DNA of 64,000 bases from Calocera cornea HHB12733 (Eukaryota; Basidiomycota; Dacrymycetes; Dacrymycetales; Dacrymycetaceae). A program made the translations under genes and the position numbers. The stretch lies in contig KV423915.1 in assembly GCA_001632435.1 (NCBI GenBank), forward strand, positions 185,653 to 249,652, given 5' to 3'. Of the stretch, positions 1 through 11,333 are shown in pieces (within the stretch, counting starts at the first letter, position 1; every line of letters begins with the position of its first letter). Below the pieces are notes generated by a model that was not told where the DNA came from, searched no databases, and saw only the letters and a program-made list of their open reading frames with translations.

Positions 1-458
1 TCCATGAGTGGATGACCAACGAGACCTTGGAACGCCGAAACCCTGAAAGTCTTGGGGCAGCAGCAGACATCAAGCATAGACAGAGGGCGAATGGTCGATC
101 GAGTGCCCGACGGCGATGTACGCTGAGGTTGAGACGTCAGAACCTCGAAACCCTGAAAGGTGCCTAGTGGGGCGAGGGGACGAAAGGAGTGGTGGGATCG
201 GTGGGAGGCGGCGAGTGGTTCACCACCACAAAAGCTCATGGGATGAGACGATCGTGAGTGAGAGTTCGGGGAAGGGAAGACGCCTGAAGGGTGGGACGAT
301 GACAACCTCATGAATGATAGTGAAAGCATCGAAAGTGCATAGGCAGTCGGGACGGGTGACTGCAAGGTAGCCTGCCCACAAAGACAATAGCATTGAGATC
401 TGTGAGTAGTCATACAGGGAGACAAAAGGTGAGGTAGAGGGGAAGATGATGCCCATCC
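1..458. other. 3' flank of the Cys-rich membrane protein gene; short direct repeat
   Basis: No gene is recognised here. The stretch lies downstream of the minus-strand gene that ends at 459. The 14-mer CGAAACCCTGAAAG occurs at 36-49 and again at 146-159, exactly 110 bases apart, and the similarity extends a few bases upstream (GAAC before both copies). The role is unknown; it could be a decayed tandem duplication. Confidence 0.5.
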
Positions 459-1308
459 TTAGGCATCCTGAAGGGCCGACGTGATAGCCGCAACCGCAGT
501 GGGCACGATACCCAGTGTGTCTCCAACAACACTGTCGGGGGCCGTCCAGATCACACCGGTCTTCCACAGAACCAGAAGAACGATGCCTGAGTGTAAGGTG
601 AGGCAACCCGGATCGATAAAGGTTGAGAAAGGAAGGGCTTACCAACAATAATGGCGACGACCGCAAGCAGCAAGAGAACAATGATGAAGAACCCGCAACA
701 GCATTCCGCACACCCGCCGGCGGACACCATGTCCGCACAGGAGACACAGCACGCGCCCGTCATCTCGCAGCAGTACGTAGTCCCGAGGGTGATGTTCTGC
801 AGTCGGAGGAATGCCCCATGGCCGCACCAACTGAAGCACTGCAAGTACGCCGTCGTACAGTCGTAGCCGTAAACGCGCCCACGCGCGCGGTGCTGCCGAA
901 TATAGACGTCTTCATTATACTCGTCGAGTTCGCGGTAACGAGCCTGCACCGACATCTGCGACAGCGGATACGCATTGGAGCGGGCCTGCGAACGGTTAGC
1001 AGTGCAACGGGAGTTGTGGTGGTAAGGCGCACCTGAGTAGCCTGCTGCAAGAGGGCGACGCTCGCCTCCACATCTTGCGCACTAGCGATGGCTTCCTGCT
1101 TCACCCTGGACCCAAACCCACAAGCCCACCATCCAACGCCTTCAGCGTTCCCGCGGTCGCCAGCGGTGCCAGCGTGGTTGGCGTGCGCGTTGTCCGAGTT
1201 GCGACTGTCGGTATCGCCAGTGCCGTGGGGAGTGCTGTCCAAGAGGCCAGGCGGCGTGATATTGCTGTTCAAGTCGATCGCGTGAAAGTCTGATGCCGGT
1301 GGAGACAT
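459..1308 (-). CDS. Cys-rich single-pass membrane protein, function unknown
   Basis: I do not recognise the family. Three exons join in phase: 1308-1033, 985-643 and 586-459, giving 248 residues. The introns are 47 and 56 bases and have good GTGCG and GTAAG donors. The N-terminal 90 residues are polar and probably disordered. The middle (about residues 125-190) is rich in cysteine, with several CC pairs and a CCC run. It is followed at once by a long hydrophobic segment (about 193-217: IIVLLLLAVVAIIV then GIVLLVLW) that reads straight across the second intron, which supports the splice. A short tail ends in ALQDA. The clustered cysteines beside the membrane suggest palmitoylation or a disulfide-rich loop, but this is inference. 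It is divergent from the sulfite oxidase-like gene at 2049. Confidence 0.7.
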
Positions 1309-2048
1309 GGGTAAGTTCAGATGCGTGAGACAAAAGGGTTGGAGGGCTATCCAGCATACGATGAGCCGACCTTGTATTGCATCCGTCGACTTGCACACTG
1401 TATCCACGGGTCTGTGGTGTGGTCTGGTGGGTGGCGCAAGGGTCTCGACTGAGTGCCACTCGGATCTAAGGAGCTGTCCACTCTGGCTTTCCATACTCGG
1501 CTGCCCAAATTGGGGTGACGCGTTGCCGCGGAAGCATCGCGGCCCAAGCCGGCCATCGGCTTCTTTGCGAGTCGCCACCGAACTCGGTATTCTTTTCCGC
1601 AGCACATCGGTACCATTGTCTGCCCTATCCTTATACTAGTTGCATGAGAACCGCTGGTTGATAATGCGTCTTGGCGTTAGCTGGCGATGAAGTCGATTTG
1701 CTGGCAGCCTCAAGGAGCACCGGCGAACCCCCATTGCTGTCATCTATGATCCTATGCATGACGTTACCCACTGACGGCATCGCGAGCTGTATTCCTGGAA
1801 CTTGCCTGATCGTTCTTCAGGGCCTAAGGGCACAGATGTTGTACCTATCAGGTCCGAGCGGCCCGTTACAGACAAGAACTTGTTCCGCCGGGATTGAGCA
1901 TTCTAGACCCTGGTGGAGCATGCCACTTGCTCGAATCCGGAAGGTGCTGACTCTCTGCCCTCCTACTGCCGTTGAGCGGGTCTTCAGGATCCGATATGCT
2001 ACATAAATTGCATGATGCAGCCAGACCGATGCAACTCTGTTCGCAACC
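1309..2048. promoter_or_regulatory. Divergent intergenic region (740 bases)
   Basis: This region lies between the starts of the Cys-rich membrane protein (-) and the sulfite oxidase-like gene (+), so it must hold both promoters. Short open frames exist on both strands but none shows family similarity or coherent splicing. I see no clear TATA box or other named element. Confidence 0.5.
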
Positions 2049-4163
2049 ATGGACTTCACCCTCGCCGCGAAGACATTCTCGACCGGTAATTCCATCGCCA
2101 AGCCCACGGAGCTGACCGGCGACTTGTCGTTCAAAGAAGGCGTCGTCGAGGGTGCGCTCCCATTTAAGGAAACGGCTGCAGGCTGGCACGGCTATATCGC
2201 CTGGCACGACCACCCCGACTGGAAAGAGCTCGCCAAGGCGATCTTGGACGCGGCGCAGAAGGGCCAACTCGAGTCGCCTTTCAAACCCGGACAGAAGGCG
2301 TACGATGACCAGATGGCGAGATGCAATGCGGTCGGTGGGATTGTGGGGTCGCGGTTCTCGGAGTATTTCATGCGCCTGGGTCCAGTGCTGTACGATTGGC
2401 CAGCGGAGAGTTGGGAGACGGTCAAAAAGGAGAAATCGAGGGTCAGACACATGCGTTGCTCCACAACCACTTGCTTATCAGCGACAGAACTTGCAACATG
2501 TTCTTTCCTTCCCATACAATGGCGAGGCTACCAAGGATGATATTGTGAAGGAAGTCATTACTCCGGTAGGATCCCGCGGCAAGCTGAACCGTGCTTGTTT
2601 ACCAAGGCGAGCGTAGAACCCTCTCCACTTTGTTCGCAACCACGGAAATATTCCTCTCATCGATGTGGACGCTTGGTCCCTCGAAGTACGCCGGATTGTG
2701 CTGACGTTCAGAGCAAAACTGACCTTCGCCGCCAGTTTGGCGGTCTTGTCAACGATCCAAAGAGCATCACTTTCGGACAACTGAAATCTGCCTTTCCGTG
2801 AGTGCGAGTTTGCTACGAGTTGTTGGCCGCTCTGAACAGAAGCTCAGGATCAAGACCATCACATGCACCATCGCCTGCTCGGGGCTACGTAGGAAAGAGC
2901 AGCAACTCGAAGCTCTTGGAGACTTTGATGAGCTCATCAACGGTCAGTTTCCAGCGATTCCCAAGCACATCATGACTAAATATCTTGAAGCTCCGTGGAC
3001 GGAGCAGGCGCTTGGCACGGCCAAGTGGACCGGCGTCACCCTCAAGACACTGATTGACTACTGCGGCGGGCTGAAGGAGGACGCCACCGACCTCGAGTTC
3101 TACGGCGCGGACACCTACTTCAAGCGGAACAAGCCGGACAATTACATCGTCTCCATCCCGGTGCGGAAGATGGAGGACACAATAATCGCGTTCGAGATGA
3201 ACGGCGAGCCGTTAACAGCTACAGTGAGAAGCCCCTTCCCCATACTAAGCTATCACTGACGAGCCATCAGCACGGCGCACCAGTACGAGCTGTCGTGCCC
3301 GGGTACATCGGCGCCCGGAGCGTCAAGTGGCTCTTCCGGATCAAGGCTCTGTCGCATCCCTCTCTCGCGCCCGCACAATCGGAAGAGTACCTCTACTTCA
3401 CACACCAGACCGGGAAGCACAACTACAGGTGGTCCGACGGGTTCCAGATTGGCGGGATGCCCATCTCGAGCGCGATCATGTCGCCCAAGAATGGGGAGGT
3501 GGTGTACCACTCCGGGAAGGTGCGGGCGAGTTCCCACATTCATAGCAAACTTGAAGCTAAGCCAGCCGCAGATCAAAGTCTCTGGCTGGGCCTACACAGG
3601 CGGCTCTGATAACTGGGTAGAGCGCGTCGAAGTCTCCCCGAACGGTGGGGCAGACTGGTACGCGGTTCCGCGAGAGGGCATCACGCAGAAGTACTGGCAC
3701 GCGTGGCGCCTGTGGACGGTGGAGGTGCCCACACCCGCGCAGGGGTATCTGGACTTTACGGCGCGGGCGTGGGATGCGAATATGAACACGCAGCCGACGT
3801 TAGTGTGAGTAGTTCCAATGGTACGGCTCTCCTAAGTACTCCCCTGAGCTTGCATAGGCGGGACGGCTGGAACTGGGACACGCACGTGACCAACTCGTGC
3901 CACCACATCCAGTACGTCTTCCCCTCGTCCCCATGCTGTTTCCTCCCCCACATCCCTGATTCCAGTCGCTAATCCCGCCCTGGCTTAGGATCTACTCCCT
4001 TAACATAACCGACCCCTCCACGGCCGCGCGGCTCGCCCTCCTGCACAAGCACAGCGCACCGTTCGAGCCCGTACATGTGCCTTTGGCGGTTGAGCCGGAG
4101 GACGAGGCGGAGTATTTGGGGAGGATCGAGAGGGGCGAGCTGGGGAGGGAGCCGGTGGAGTAG
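2049..4163 (+). CDS. Sulfite oxidase-like molybdopterin oxidoreductase
   Basis: Nine exons: 2049-2441, 2482-2565, 2617-2685, 2736-2797, 2848-3223, 3271-3519, 3566-3804, 3858-3911 and 3989-4163 (566 residues). The first donor is weak, and 2420 is an alternative in the same phase. Sulfite oxidase landmarks appear in order: VITPNPLHFVRNHGNIP; the Mo-cofactor loop with ACSGLRRKEQ, whose Cys (about residue 213) fits the molybdenum ligand; HGAPVRAVVPGYIGARSVKW; YTGGSDNWVERVEVS; and WDTHVTNSC. The last two belong to the dimerisation domain. No cytochrome b5 domain is present, so it resembles the plant/fungal haem-free type, which passes electrons to oxygen or another acceptor. About 140 N-terminal residues (GWHGYIAWHDHP region) are not assigned to a domain. 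Sulfite oxidation is expected but the substrate is inferred. Confidence 0.87.
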
Positions 4164-4347
4164 TCACGAGGCTGTCCATGAAGAGCTACTTTGATACTGT
4201 GTGTGAGTGTTGTATAAATCTATTCTTACACGTCCCCAGGCGACAACAGCGGGGCATAGCGGTACATAGCAATAAGTGATTTCGTATTCGTAAGATCAAA
4301 CAGAAGTGAGCGTGAACGTCACGAGCCCGCTGCCTGCCCCGCCCGCA

Positions 4348-6325
4348 TCAAAAGCCCGCCCCCTGCAGCCTGCTCAACAGCCACTTCCTCGGGCTCCTCC
4401 CCTCCTCCGCCGGCTTGGGCTTCTCCCTCTCCCTCTCCCTATCGCTCTCCCGCACTCTCTCCGCGTCCCTGTGCTTCTCCACAGCCAGCCTGGTCTCGAT
4501 CTCCCGCCGCACGCGTTGTTGGGTGCGGAGCAGCTCCTCCGCCCGCAGCTCCTTCTCGACCAGCACCTCATAGCTGCGCATCAGCTCGTGCCTGCCGACG
4601 CCCACCTCCCTCTCCCCCGTCTTCCCCGTAAGCTTCTCTTTCCTCAACTTCCCCGCCCCACTCCCGCCCAGGGTGCTCCCCATAGACCGGCTATGCCCCA
4701 ACCCCAGCCCCCTGGCGGGGGACGACGCAGAAGCAGCGGCCCCGCTTCCGCTGCCCCTCCCGGGCGAGTAAGAGTGGGAGTTCGCGAACAGCCCCGACAG
4801 GCGCGCGAGGGTGCTGCTCCTCCGCACACTCCCGCCCGCCCGTTCCTCCCCTTCCCGTTCAGCGCGCGGCCGGGCAGTGGTAGGTGTCTCCTCCCCCTCC
4901 CCCTCCCCCTCTACTTGGCCTTCTCGGTCCGAAGCAGAAGCACCGGCGCCGGTGCCGGTGCAGCGCGGCCGTGCCCTCGCCGGGCTGGGGGTGTACGGGG
5001 GCGGGGCGGTGCCCGTGCTTGCACCCGAGCTGCCGGAGCTGTCCCGCCTGTCGTGCGCCTGCTGTGCGCTCCTCGCCGGACGGGCAGGCGGGGACAGCGG
5101 GGGGAGCGGGAGTGTTGGGAAGCGCAGGTGGAGTGCTGGGTGCGCGGGCGCGGGCGCGGGGGGAGGCAGCCCAGTGGCCGAGGGACGGAGAGGAGCAGGA
5201 GCAGGCTCCGGCAGGGCAGCGACGGTCCTGCTGCGCCTGAGCCAGAACAGGCTCTTCCCCTGGCTCTCACTCTCCCTGGCGACATCCACGCCCCGGCCGA
5301 ACGCGCTCCTCCGCCTGACGGGCGAAGCGCGCGGCGTGGGCTCGTCGTCCTCGCTCTCCATCCCCGGGCGGTGGTCGAGCCGCTCGGGGGAGGTGCACAG
5401 CCTGGGCCCGTGGGGAAGGGGAAGAGGGGGCAGCGGGGCGCGCGGTGGCGGGCCGGGAAAGGTGATCCTGCTTGTGGGTGTGGTTGTGGTCGTGGTCGTG
5501 GTCGTCGCTCTGGCTGCCGAGATGGGGATTGATGCGCGCGTGCTGATCGAGGTGTCCAAGCGGGCCGGACGCTGCTGCTGCGTATCCGACTCCGCCTCAG
5601 CCTCGGAGGGCGACGCGGCTGACAAGCTGTCGCACGAGCTGGACAGGAAGCTCGAGAAGCTCGCCCTCGTCCCGCGTCGCTTGCCCATGCCCACGCCCAT
5701 GCCCATGCCAAGCTTCAAGCTCTTCCCCCTCGCCGCGCCTTCCCCGCTCCCGCCAGCCACACCCTCCCGAAGCCTGGCGAGCGCCCTGAGCCTAGGGCTG
5801 CCGAACGCGCCCCCGAGCGCCGGGAGGCGCCTGCCCTGCTGCCTGCGCTCCGGAGGCTGCGCCTGCGGCTGCACGAGCGGGGAGGCCGAGGTGGTGGGGA
5901 AGGCGCGCAGGGAGGGCCGGGCTGGGAGGGGGGAGAGCTCGGGGGAGGAGGAGGCGCGTGTCGGTGCGCGGGGTGGGCGCGGGGTGGAGGGGGATTGGGG
6001 TGCGGGTGCGGGGGCACGGTGCTTTCGCGGCGTCGGAATGGGGATCGTACCGGCGCCGGCGGAGGTAGTAGGGCTACTGCGGCGTGGGCAGAACGGGGGC
6101 GGCTCGAGCTTTGACAGGGTGCAGAGGAACCAGATGCTCTACATACACAGCGCGGATGGTTAGCATGCGCACGGGTGTGGGAGGGGGCGTGCGTACGAGG
6201 ATGAGCCCGGAGAGGGAGATGATGAGCGTTGCGAAGTATATTGCGAGGGGCCGTTTGGGGAGGGAGGGGGTGGCGGAGGAGGAGGAGGAGGAGGAGGAGG
6301 GAGTGAGGAGCGGGAGGACGTCCAT
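4348..6325 (-). CDS. Membrane-anchored, Ser/Pro/Arg-rich protein with C-terminal coiled coil
   Basis: I do not recognise the family. Two exons, 6325-6197 and 6138-4348, join across a 58-base intron (GTACGC donor, GCTAAC branch, GTAG acceptor) to give 639 residues. The N-terminus has a poly-Ser run and then a hydrophobic segment that spans the splice (about residues 28-52: LAIYFATLIISLSG, then SIWFLCTL), a likely signal anchor. About 450 residues of disordered Ser/Pro/Thr-rich sequence follow. The C-terminus (about 530-620) is charged and heptad-like (VLVEKELRAEELL, RREIETRLAVEKH), a probable coiled coil, and ends SRLQGAGF. The opposite strand is also open for long stretches because of GC bias, but the intron crossing the membrane segment supports this strand. 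A scaffold role is conceivable but unsupported. Confidence 0.68.
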
Positions 6326-7607
6326 CGGTAGGCTCGTTGAGCGGAGCGGGGGTGAGGCGAAGGGGAGAGGCAGGGAGTGGGAGGCGTGTGCTGTGCTGTG
6401 CGTGATGGTGTGCGTGCGTGCGTGCGTGCGTGCGTGTGCGTGGAGAAGAGGTGGGCGAGGTGATCCGGAGCGCGCTATAAACCCCCTCTGGGCCGGCACA
6501 TGTTGATCGCCCGTGCTCGACTGATCTGTCCAGTCGTGCTCAACACCACGCCCGGCAACACCACGGACAGAAGCTTCAGAGGACGGGTGGTTCCTACCGC
6601 GCCGGGTCGTCGGTGTCGGTGTCGGATCGCACTGCACCACCGAAAGCTTGTTCGTTCCCAAGCTCGCGGAGGAGGGATCCAAGACAAGGCAAGACAAGAC
6701 AGTAGGATGCCGCGTCCCAGAGGTGCGGAAGGGGCGAAGAGGAGGGAGGGGGCAGAGTTGCGGTTGGAGTTGGGCGTGCGAACGGCTCGGAAGGGTCCCT
6801 TGTCCCGGGGCGAAAAGCCAGGAAAACAAGCAGAATGCCCGGCGGTATGCGGTGTGCGGTAGGCAGTTGTAGCTTTAGGTCTAGAGGTTCCAGCAGAGAG
6901 GGCGAAGAAGACAGGCGCGTTCTCCGCCGTGCGGACGCGGTATTATGTAGGAGCAGTGGGAAGCGGGCTGTGCCCGCCCAGCGTGAGAGTCAGAGGGGCG
7001 GGGATCAGCAAAGGGGGCAGGAGGTTGTGATTATCCCACGGCGGGGGTGTGTCCGGCTCAGATTGACCAAGGAGGGCGGGGTGATCCAGTTGAGACGAGT
7101 GATTGGGTGATCCTGATCCATGGATCGCCCGAGGTCAGACATAGACTGGGAACCGAACCGAAACACCGTGCGTCGCCTCGCGGCATCGCGCATCTCCGGC
7201 CCACGCGAGTCAGGGCGCCAAAATCAGCGGCTTCGGCTTCATGCTCAGCAGAAGGATGACAGCGAGTCGACGGCCACACACCATGCAGTCGTTGCGCTTC
7301 GACAAAGCAGCCGCCGAGTCAGCGGCGGGACGCGCATTACATGACCGCCGTCATGGCGCATCAGAAGGCGCTTGTCAGCGCCCGCAGAACGGCCGAGGAA
7401 CGCTCCGAGCCGAGCCGGACCCGAGCGGAGGGGGCCGGAGCCGGCTTGCTCCGAGGTGGGTCGAGTAGGGGACCGGCCATGGGCTGGACTGTCCCGTTGA
7501 CTCTCGTTGTTGGGTTCACGTGCAACCTTGGTTGACTGGTTGGAACTGGCAACTGGAAATTCAACCGCCCTCACGGCCCACTGGATACTGTACTGTAGCC
7601 AATCCGC
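6326..7607. promoter_or_regulatory. Divergent intergenic region with (TGCG)n microsatellite (1.28 kb)
   Basis: This lies between the starts of the coiled-coil membrane protein gene (-) and RIB7 (+). It holds a tetranucleotide run of the form (GTGC)n at about 6411-6438 and purine-rich tracts. Near its right end, at 7586-7597, the overlapping motif ATACTGTACTGT is followed by GTAGCCAATCCG just before the RIB7 ATG. That places TACTGTA and CCAAT-like elements within 25 bases of the start. No gene is recognised. Confidence 0.5.
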
Positions 7608-8793
7608 ATGGCAAGCCTCGAGCAAGATCGCGCCGCCCTCGCCCAAGCAGAAGCCTTCCTCGCCCCGCTCCTCCCTCCCCTCCCCGCCCCCTCCTAACCC
7701 TCACCTATGCCCAGTCCCTCGACGGAAAGATCGCCGCTGCCGGCCGGCGCCCGCTCAGGCTCAGCGGCCGCGAGAGCATGATCATGACCCATGCGTGCGC
7801 TCCTTTTCCCATCTCGAGTCTAGGGGAGCGGGCGCTGATGCTGCTATGGAATTGCTTGTTGGTGTGTTGGTGCACAGGCTCAGGGCGAAACACGACGCCA
7901 TCCTCGTCGGCGTAGGGACGGTTCTGGCGGATGACCCGCAGCTGAACGTGCGCCTGCTGCCCCCGCCTGCACCTAGCGCAAGCAGCAGCGGCGTTGGCAG
8001 CGTTTCTTCCAGCTCGACCGATAACCCCTCCTCCTCCTCCTCCCCGACCTCCCAGACCCCGCTCGAGGACCCGGCGAACCCTCCTACCTCCCTCGATCCC
8101 ACAAGCTCGAGCTCAAGCTCCAGCACGGCCGGTCCCGCAACTTCTACCCCCGCCTCCGCCCCAGGGCACAGGGTCGCGTGGCCCTCCCCCCTCCCGCTGA
8201 TCCTCGACACCCACCTGCGCCTGCCCGTCTCCTCCCGCCTCCTCTCCAACCACCGCGCCGGCACCGGCCGGCAACCCCTGATCTTCGGCGCAGCGCTGGA
8301 GCTGCCGCACCCTGCTCACCCGGAGATGAGAGCGCGCAAGGCGCGGCTGAGCGAGGCGGGCGCGGAGGTGCTTGAGTTGCCGTTGTTGGGTGCGTTGGGC
8401 TCATTCTCGCTCCTCCTGTCATCGGATTTGCGGTGCCCTCGCTGCCCGGCCTACTTTCGTGTTCGTATTGCCGCGAACGCTCCGCTAACCCCGCGGGCAG
8501 AAACAGGCCTCTCCCTCTTGCACCTCCTGCAGACGCTCCACGCCCGCGGCATAACCAGCCTGATGGTCGAGGGCGGCCAGCGCGTCCTCTCCTCCTTCCT
8601 CGCCCAGGGCCTGCTCGACCTGCTCGTCGTCACCGTCGCGCCGGTCATGGTGGGGCCGGACGGCGTGGGGTTCGTGCGGGAGACGGGGCCGGCGCGAGGG
8701 CGCGTGCCGAGGCTCAGCGGCGTGCGCACACAGGTGTTCGGCAGGGACGCGGTGATGGCTCTGGTCCCGGAGGTGCTGGAGGAACAGCGTTAG
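7608..8793 (+). CDS. RIB7: 2,5-diamino-6-ribosylamino-pyrimidinone 5'-phosphate reductase; 5' end frame-disrupted
   Basis: RIB7 carries out the NADPH-dependent reduction in the fungal riboflavin pathway. Exons are about 7608-7794, 7878-8389 and 8501-8793. Diagnostic motifs are LTLTYAQSLDGKIAA, the junction MIMTHALRAKHDAI, LVGVGTVLADDPQLNVRL, ITSLMVEGGQRVLSSFL and VTVAPVMVGPDGVGF. Two oddities stand out. First, the natural-looking start at 7608 (MASLEQDRAALAQAEAFLAP) runs into TAA at 7695, while the conserved reading begins one frame over within the C-rich tract at about 7665-7690. No GT lies between to allow an intron, and the conserved frame has no upstream ATG. The summed exon length is not a multiple of three. 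Second, a Ser/Pro/Thr-rich insertion of about 70 residues splits the domain after NVRL. Confidence 0.85.
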
Positions 8794-9202
8794 AGCCGCG
8801 GGAGCTGGGATCATCGGGCGCTGGACCTTAACGACCGTTACGACCGTTCTTGCTTCACGAAACAACTATCTCTCTTCGTAAGGTACGATACTGTGTACAT
8901 ACTTACTTTCTGGAGACGGATACACTGGGATTGCAGAATCTCATCTGGTCAGCAGTCACAACAGGCGGCCCCGCCCCAAGGGATACAACTACAGTACATA
9001 GACAGCATATAGCTAGACCAACCAGGCGGAGGAGATGCCGGAGCGTTAATGACCGCGGTAAAAGTGGGCGCTCCGCCGCGAGCGCTTGTCGCGCAGCGCT
9101 GACGTCCCCTACATACTGTACCGGTTGTGGCCGTGCGCATCAACCCGCCTTCTGGACTGTGCACCCTACCGATTGCAACTGCAGTATACCTCCCACCGAC
9201 CG
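8794..9202. promoter_or_regulatory. Intergenic region between RIB7 and ISC1 (409 bases)
   Basis: No gene is seen. It contains GATACTGTGTAC at about 8887, CTACAGTACATA at about 8989 and ATACTGTACC at about 9113, all variants of a TACTGTA motif that recurs between genes in this window. The last copy sits about 85 bases upstream of the ISC1 ATG. Confidence 0.5.
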
Positions 9203-10816
9203 ATGGCGCCGACGGAGCTGAAGGTGCTCACGCTGAACTGCTGGTGCGCTTCCCCTCCCCCCTGCTCATCAGGCGTGGCGTTGTGAGCTGATGCCAGCGG
9301 CGTCGCGCAGGGGGCTCAAATGGCTCTCCGCCGACCTCGAACCGCGGATACACGGCATCGCCGAGTCGCTCGCGGGCTCGCAGTACGATGTGGTCGCTTT
9401 CCAGGAGCTGTGGATGCACGCGCACTACGAACACTTTAGGACGCGGCTGGCTAAGGTGCTGCCGTATGGGAAGCTGTTCTACGGGTGCGCCATCTCCCGC
9501 CTCACCTTTCCTGTCGAGCGGAGTGCTGACGGATGCGGGGCGCGAGCGCAGAGGTGCACTCGGCGCGGGGCTGGCGATATTCTCCAGATACCCGATAGTC
9601 GAGACTCACACGCAGAGCTACCCGCTCAACGGCTCCCCGCTCGCGGTCGCAGCGGGCGACTGGTTCGTCGGCAAGGCCGTCGGGAGCGTCGTCCTGTCCC
9701 ATCCGGCGCTGGGCGAGGTCGAGGTGTTCACGACCCATGTGCGTCTTTCTCCGTTCTGCCAGCTTGGCGCTGGAGATGGGATGCGATGGGCGCTGATGGT
9801 GAGGCAGATGTATGCGAGTGGTGGGGAGGACGGGCCGGAGGAGAAGCGGGCACATAGGCTGGTGCAGAGCTGGGTGCTCGCCAACCTCATCAGGGCTAGC
9901 GCGGCGAGAGGGCGGCATGTTGTCCTTGTGCGTCCCACTCTACCACCGATCACACCTGGGCCTGACGGTGGTCTAGACCGGCGACCTAAACAGCATCCCC
10001 ACCGCGCTCTCCATCACCCTGCTCGCCTCGCACGCCGGGCTCACAGACGCCTTTGCCCAGACCCACCCCTCAGCAGCAGCGTTCAACCTGCACCAAACGC
10101 CCTACTCGCTCCAGTCCGCCGAGCTCGCCATCCGCGACCTGGGCATCACCGCCGACTCGCCGCTCAACACCTTCTCCGCGGGCAAGAAGCTCGACGCGTC
10201 CGCCCGGCGGTGGCAGGGCAAGCGCCTCGACTACGTCTACTATCGGAGCGACAGCCTGAGGTGCACCGCTAGCGGGGTCGTGTTCACCGGCAAGGTGCCT
10301 GGGTCCGACTTCTCGTTCTCGGACCACTTTGGTCTCGAGGCGACACTCACCATCACCCCTCCTGGACCGACGGAGGACCCGCCGCAGCCGCCAAAGCCTG
10401 CTCCTCCGCCCCCGGCGCTCACGGCTCGCACGCTGTCCCAGACACTGCAAGCGCTGTCGACGTTCTACCGCCAGTCGCGGGCCACCGCACACACGTACAT
10501 GCTCGGTTTCAGCGGCTGCGTCCTCGCCCTCCTCGCCCTCATCATCGGCTCCGGCTTCCAGCCGAATCGCAAAGTGAATCCCTTGCTGGTGATTCTCGCA
10601 GCGGCCGCCACGTGGGGCGGCACGACGCTTCTCTACGTGGGCTTTGTATATGGCAAGTGGGAGCAGAGGGCGCTCATGACGACCATTGAGGAGATGGAGA
10701 TGGAGATGCGCCGCGTGGAGGGCGGCGGGCGGGGGAGCATCGTCAGTGGGAGCGAGACGGCCAGTGGGGACAGCAGGGAGGGCCTGATGAGGAACGGCTC
10801 ATCGGTGGCCGTGTGA
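9203..10816 (+). CDS. ISC1: Inositol phosphosphingolipid phospholipase C (neutral sphingomyelinase family)
   Basis: Five exons: 9203-9243, 9311-9484, 9552-9738, 9808-9927 and 9977-10816 (453 residues). The family hydrolyses inositol phosphosphingolipids to ceramides. The Mg-dependent endonuclease/exonuclease/phosphatase fold is marked by LTLNCWGLKW, FQELWM (metal-binding Glu), GALGAGLAIFSRYPI, TGDLNSIP, KRLDYVYYR and SDHFGLEA (catalytic His). Several of these motifs are rebuilt exactly across the introns, which confirms the splices. A proline-rich linker is followed by two C-terminal membrane segments (about residues 342-361 and 370-397), as expected for this membrane-bound family. The start is the first ATG in frame and lies directly before the catalytic domain. 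Confidence 0.93.
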
Positions 10817-11333
10817 CGGGCGTGACTTCTGTAATAACTGATACGAGGCTTTGCATACTGTGATAATTGACACCATCATACGCATATACTCAGGCTGCAC
10901 GTGATGCCCCATGTCGTGAGCCCCGCGCTGAGATTGTGCATCCGTCTGCGCGTGACCTTCATCTTCCTCATGAGCTTGCATATCCTGGGTGCGATGCACA
11001 AATAACCATGCCAACCTGTTTATTGCGACCTTGATGGCAGCTTTCTTTGTGCTCCGCGCCTGGCGTAAGCGGACTGGCTGATGAGCATATCTGTTCAACG
11101 CCCCTGCGGCTTAAGGCGACAAATCGATACTGCGGGTGTTGTCGCCGCACATGGCCTGGACTTGAGCATGTTCGCCTCAATCTCAAACTCGGACTTCCGT
11201 CCCACCTACTGGCCGGACTGGGAACAGCTACAAATACTAGACGACTATATACTAGACGACTACGCGACGTACAGCTCGAACCTCCGTGCACTTCGCTCCA
11301 GCCATCACCCAAAACGACCAACAAGCCGACACA
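10817..11333. other. Intergenic region between ISC1 and the kinase gene (517 bases)
   Basis: No gene is recognised. It carries the 3' flank of ISC1 and the promoter of the kinase gene at 11334. A short near-tandem ACTAGACGACTA repeat lies at about 11237-11262. Confidence 0.4.

Noticed and set aside
760..1605. Single 281-codon minus-strand frame
   Set aside because: It reads through the first intron of the Cys-rich membrane protein; only its part from 1308 to 1033 is used as exon 1.
4811..6163. Plus-strand 450-codon frame opposite the coiled-coil membrane protein
   Set aside because: Gly/Arg/Val repeats only. The minus-strand gene has an intron that reconstitutes a membrane helix.
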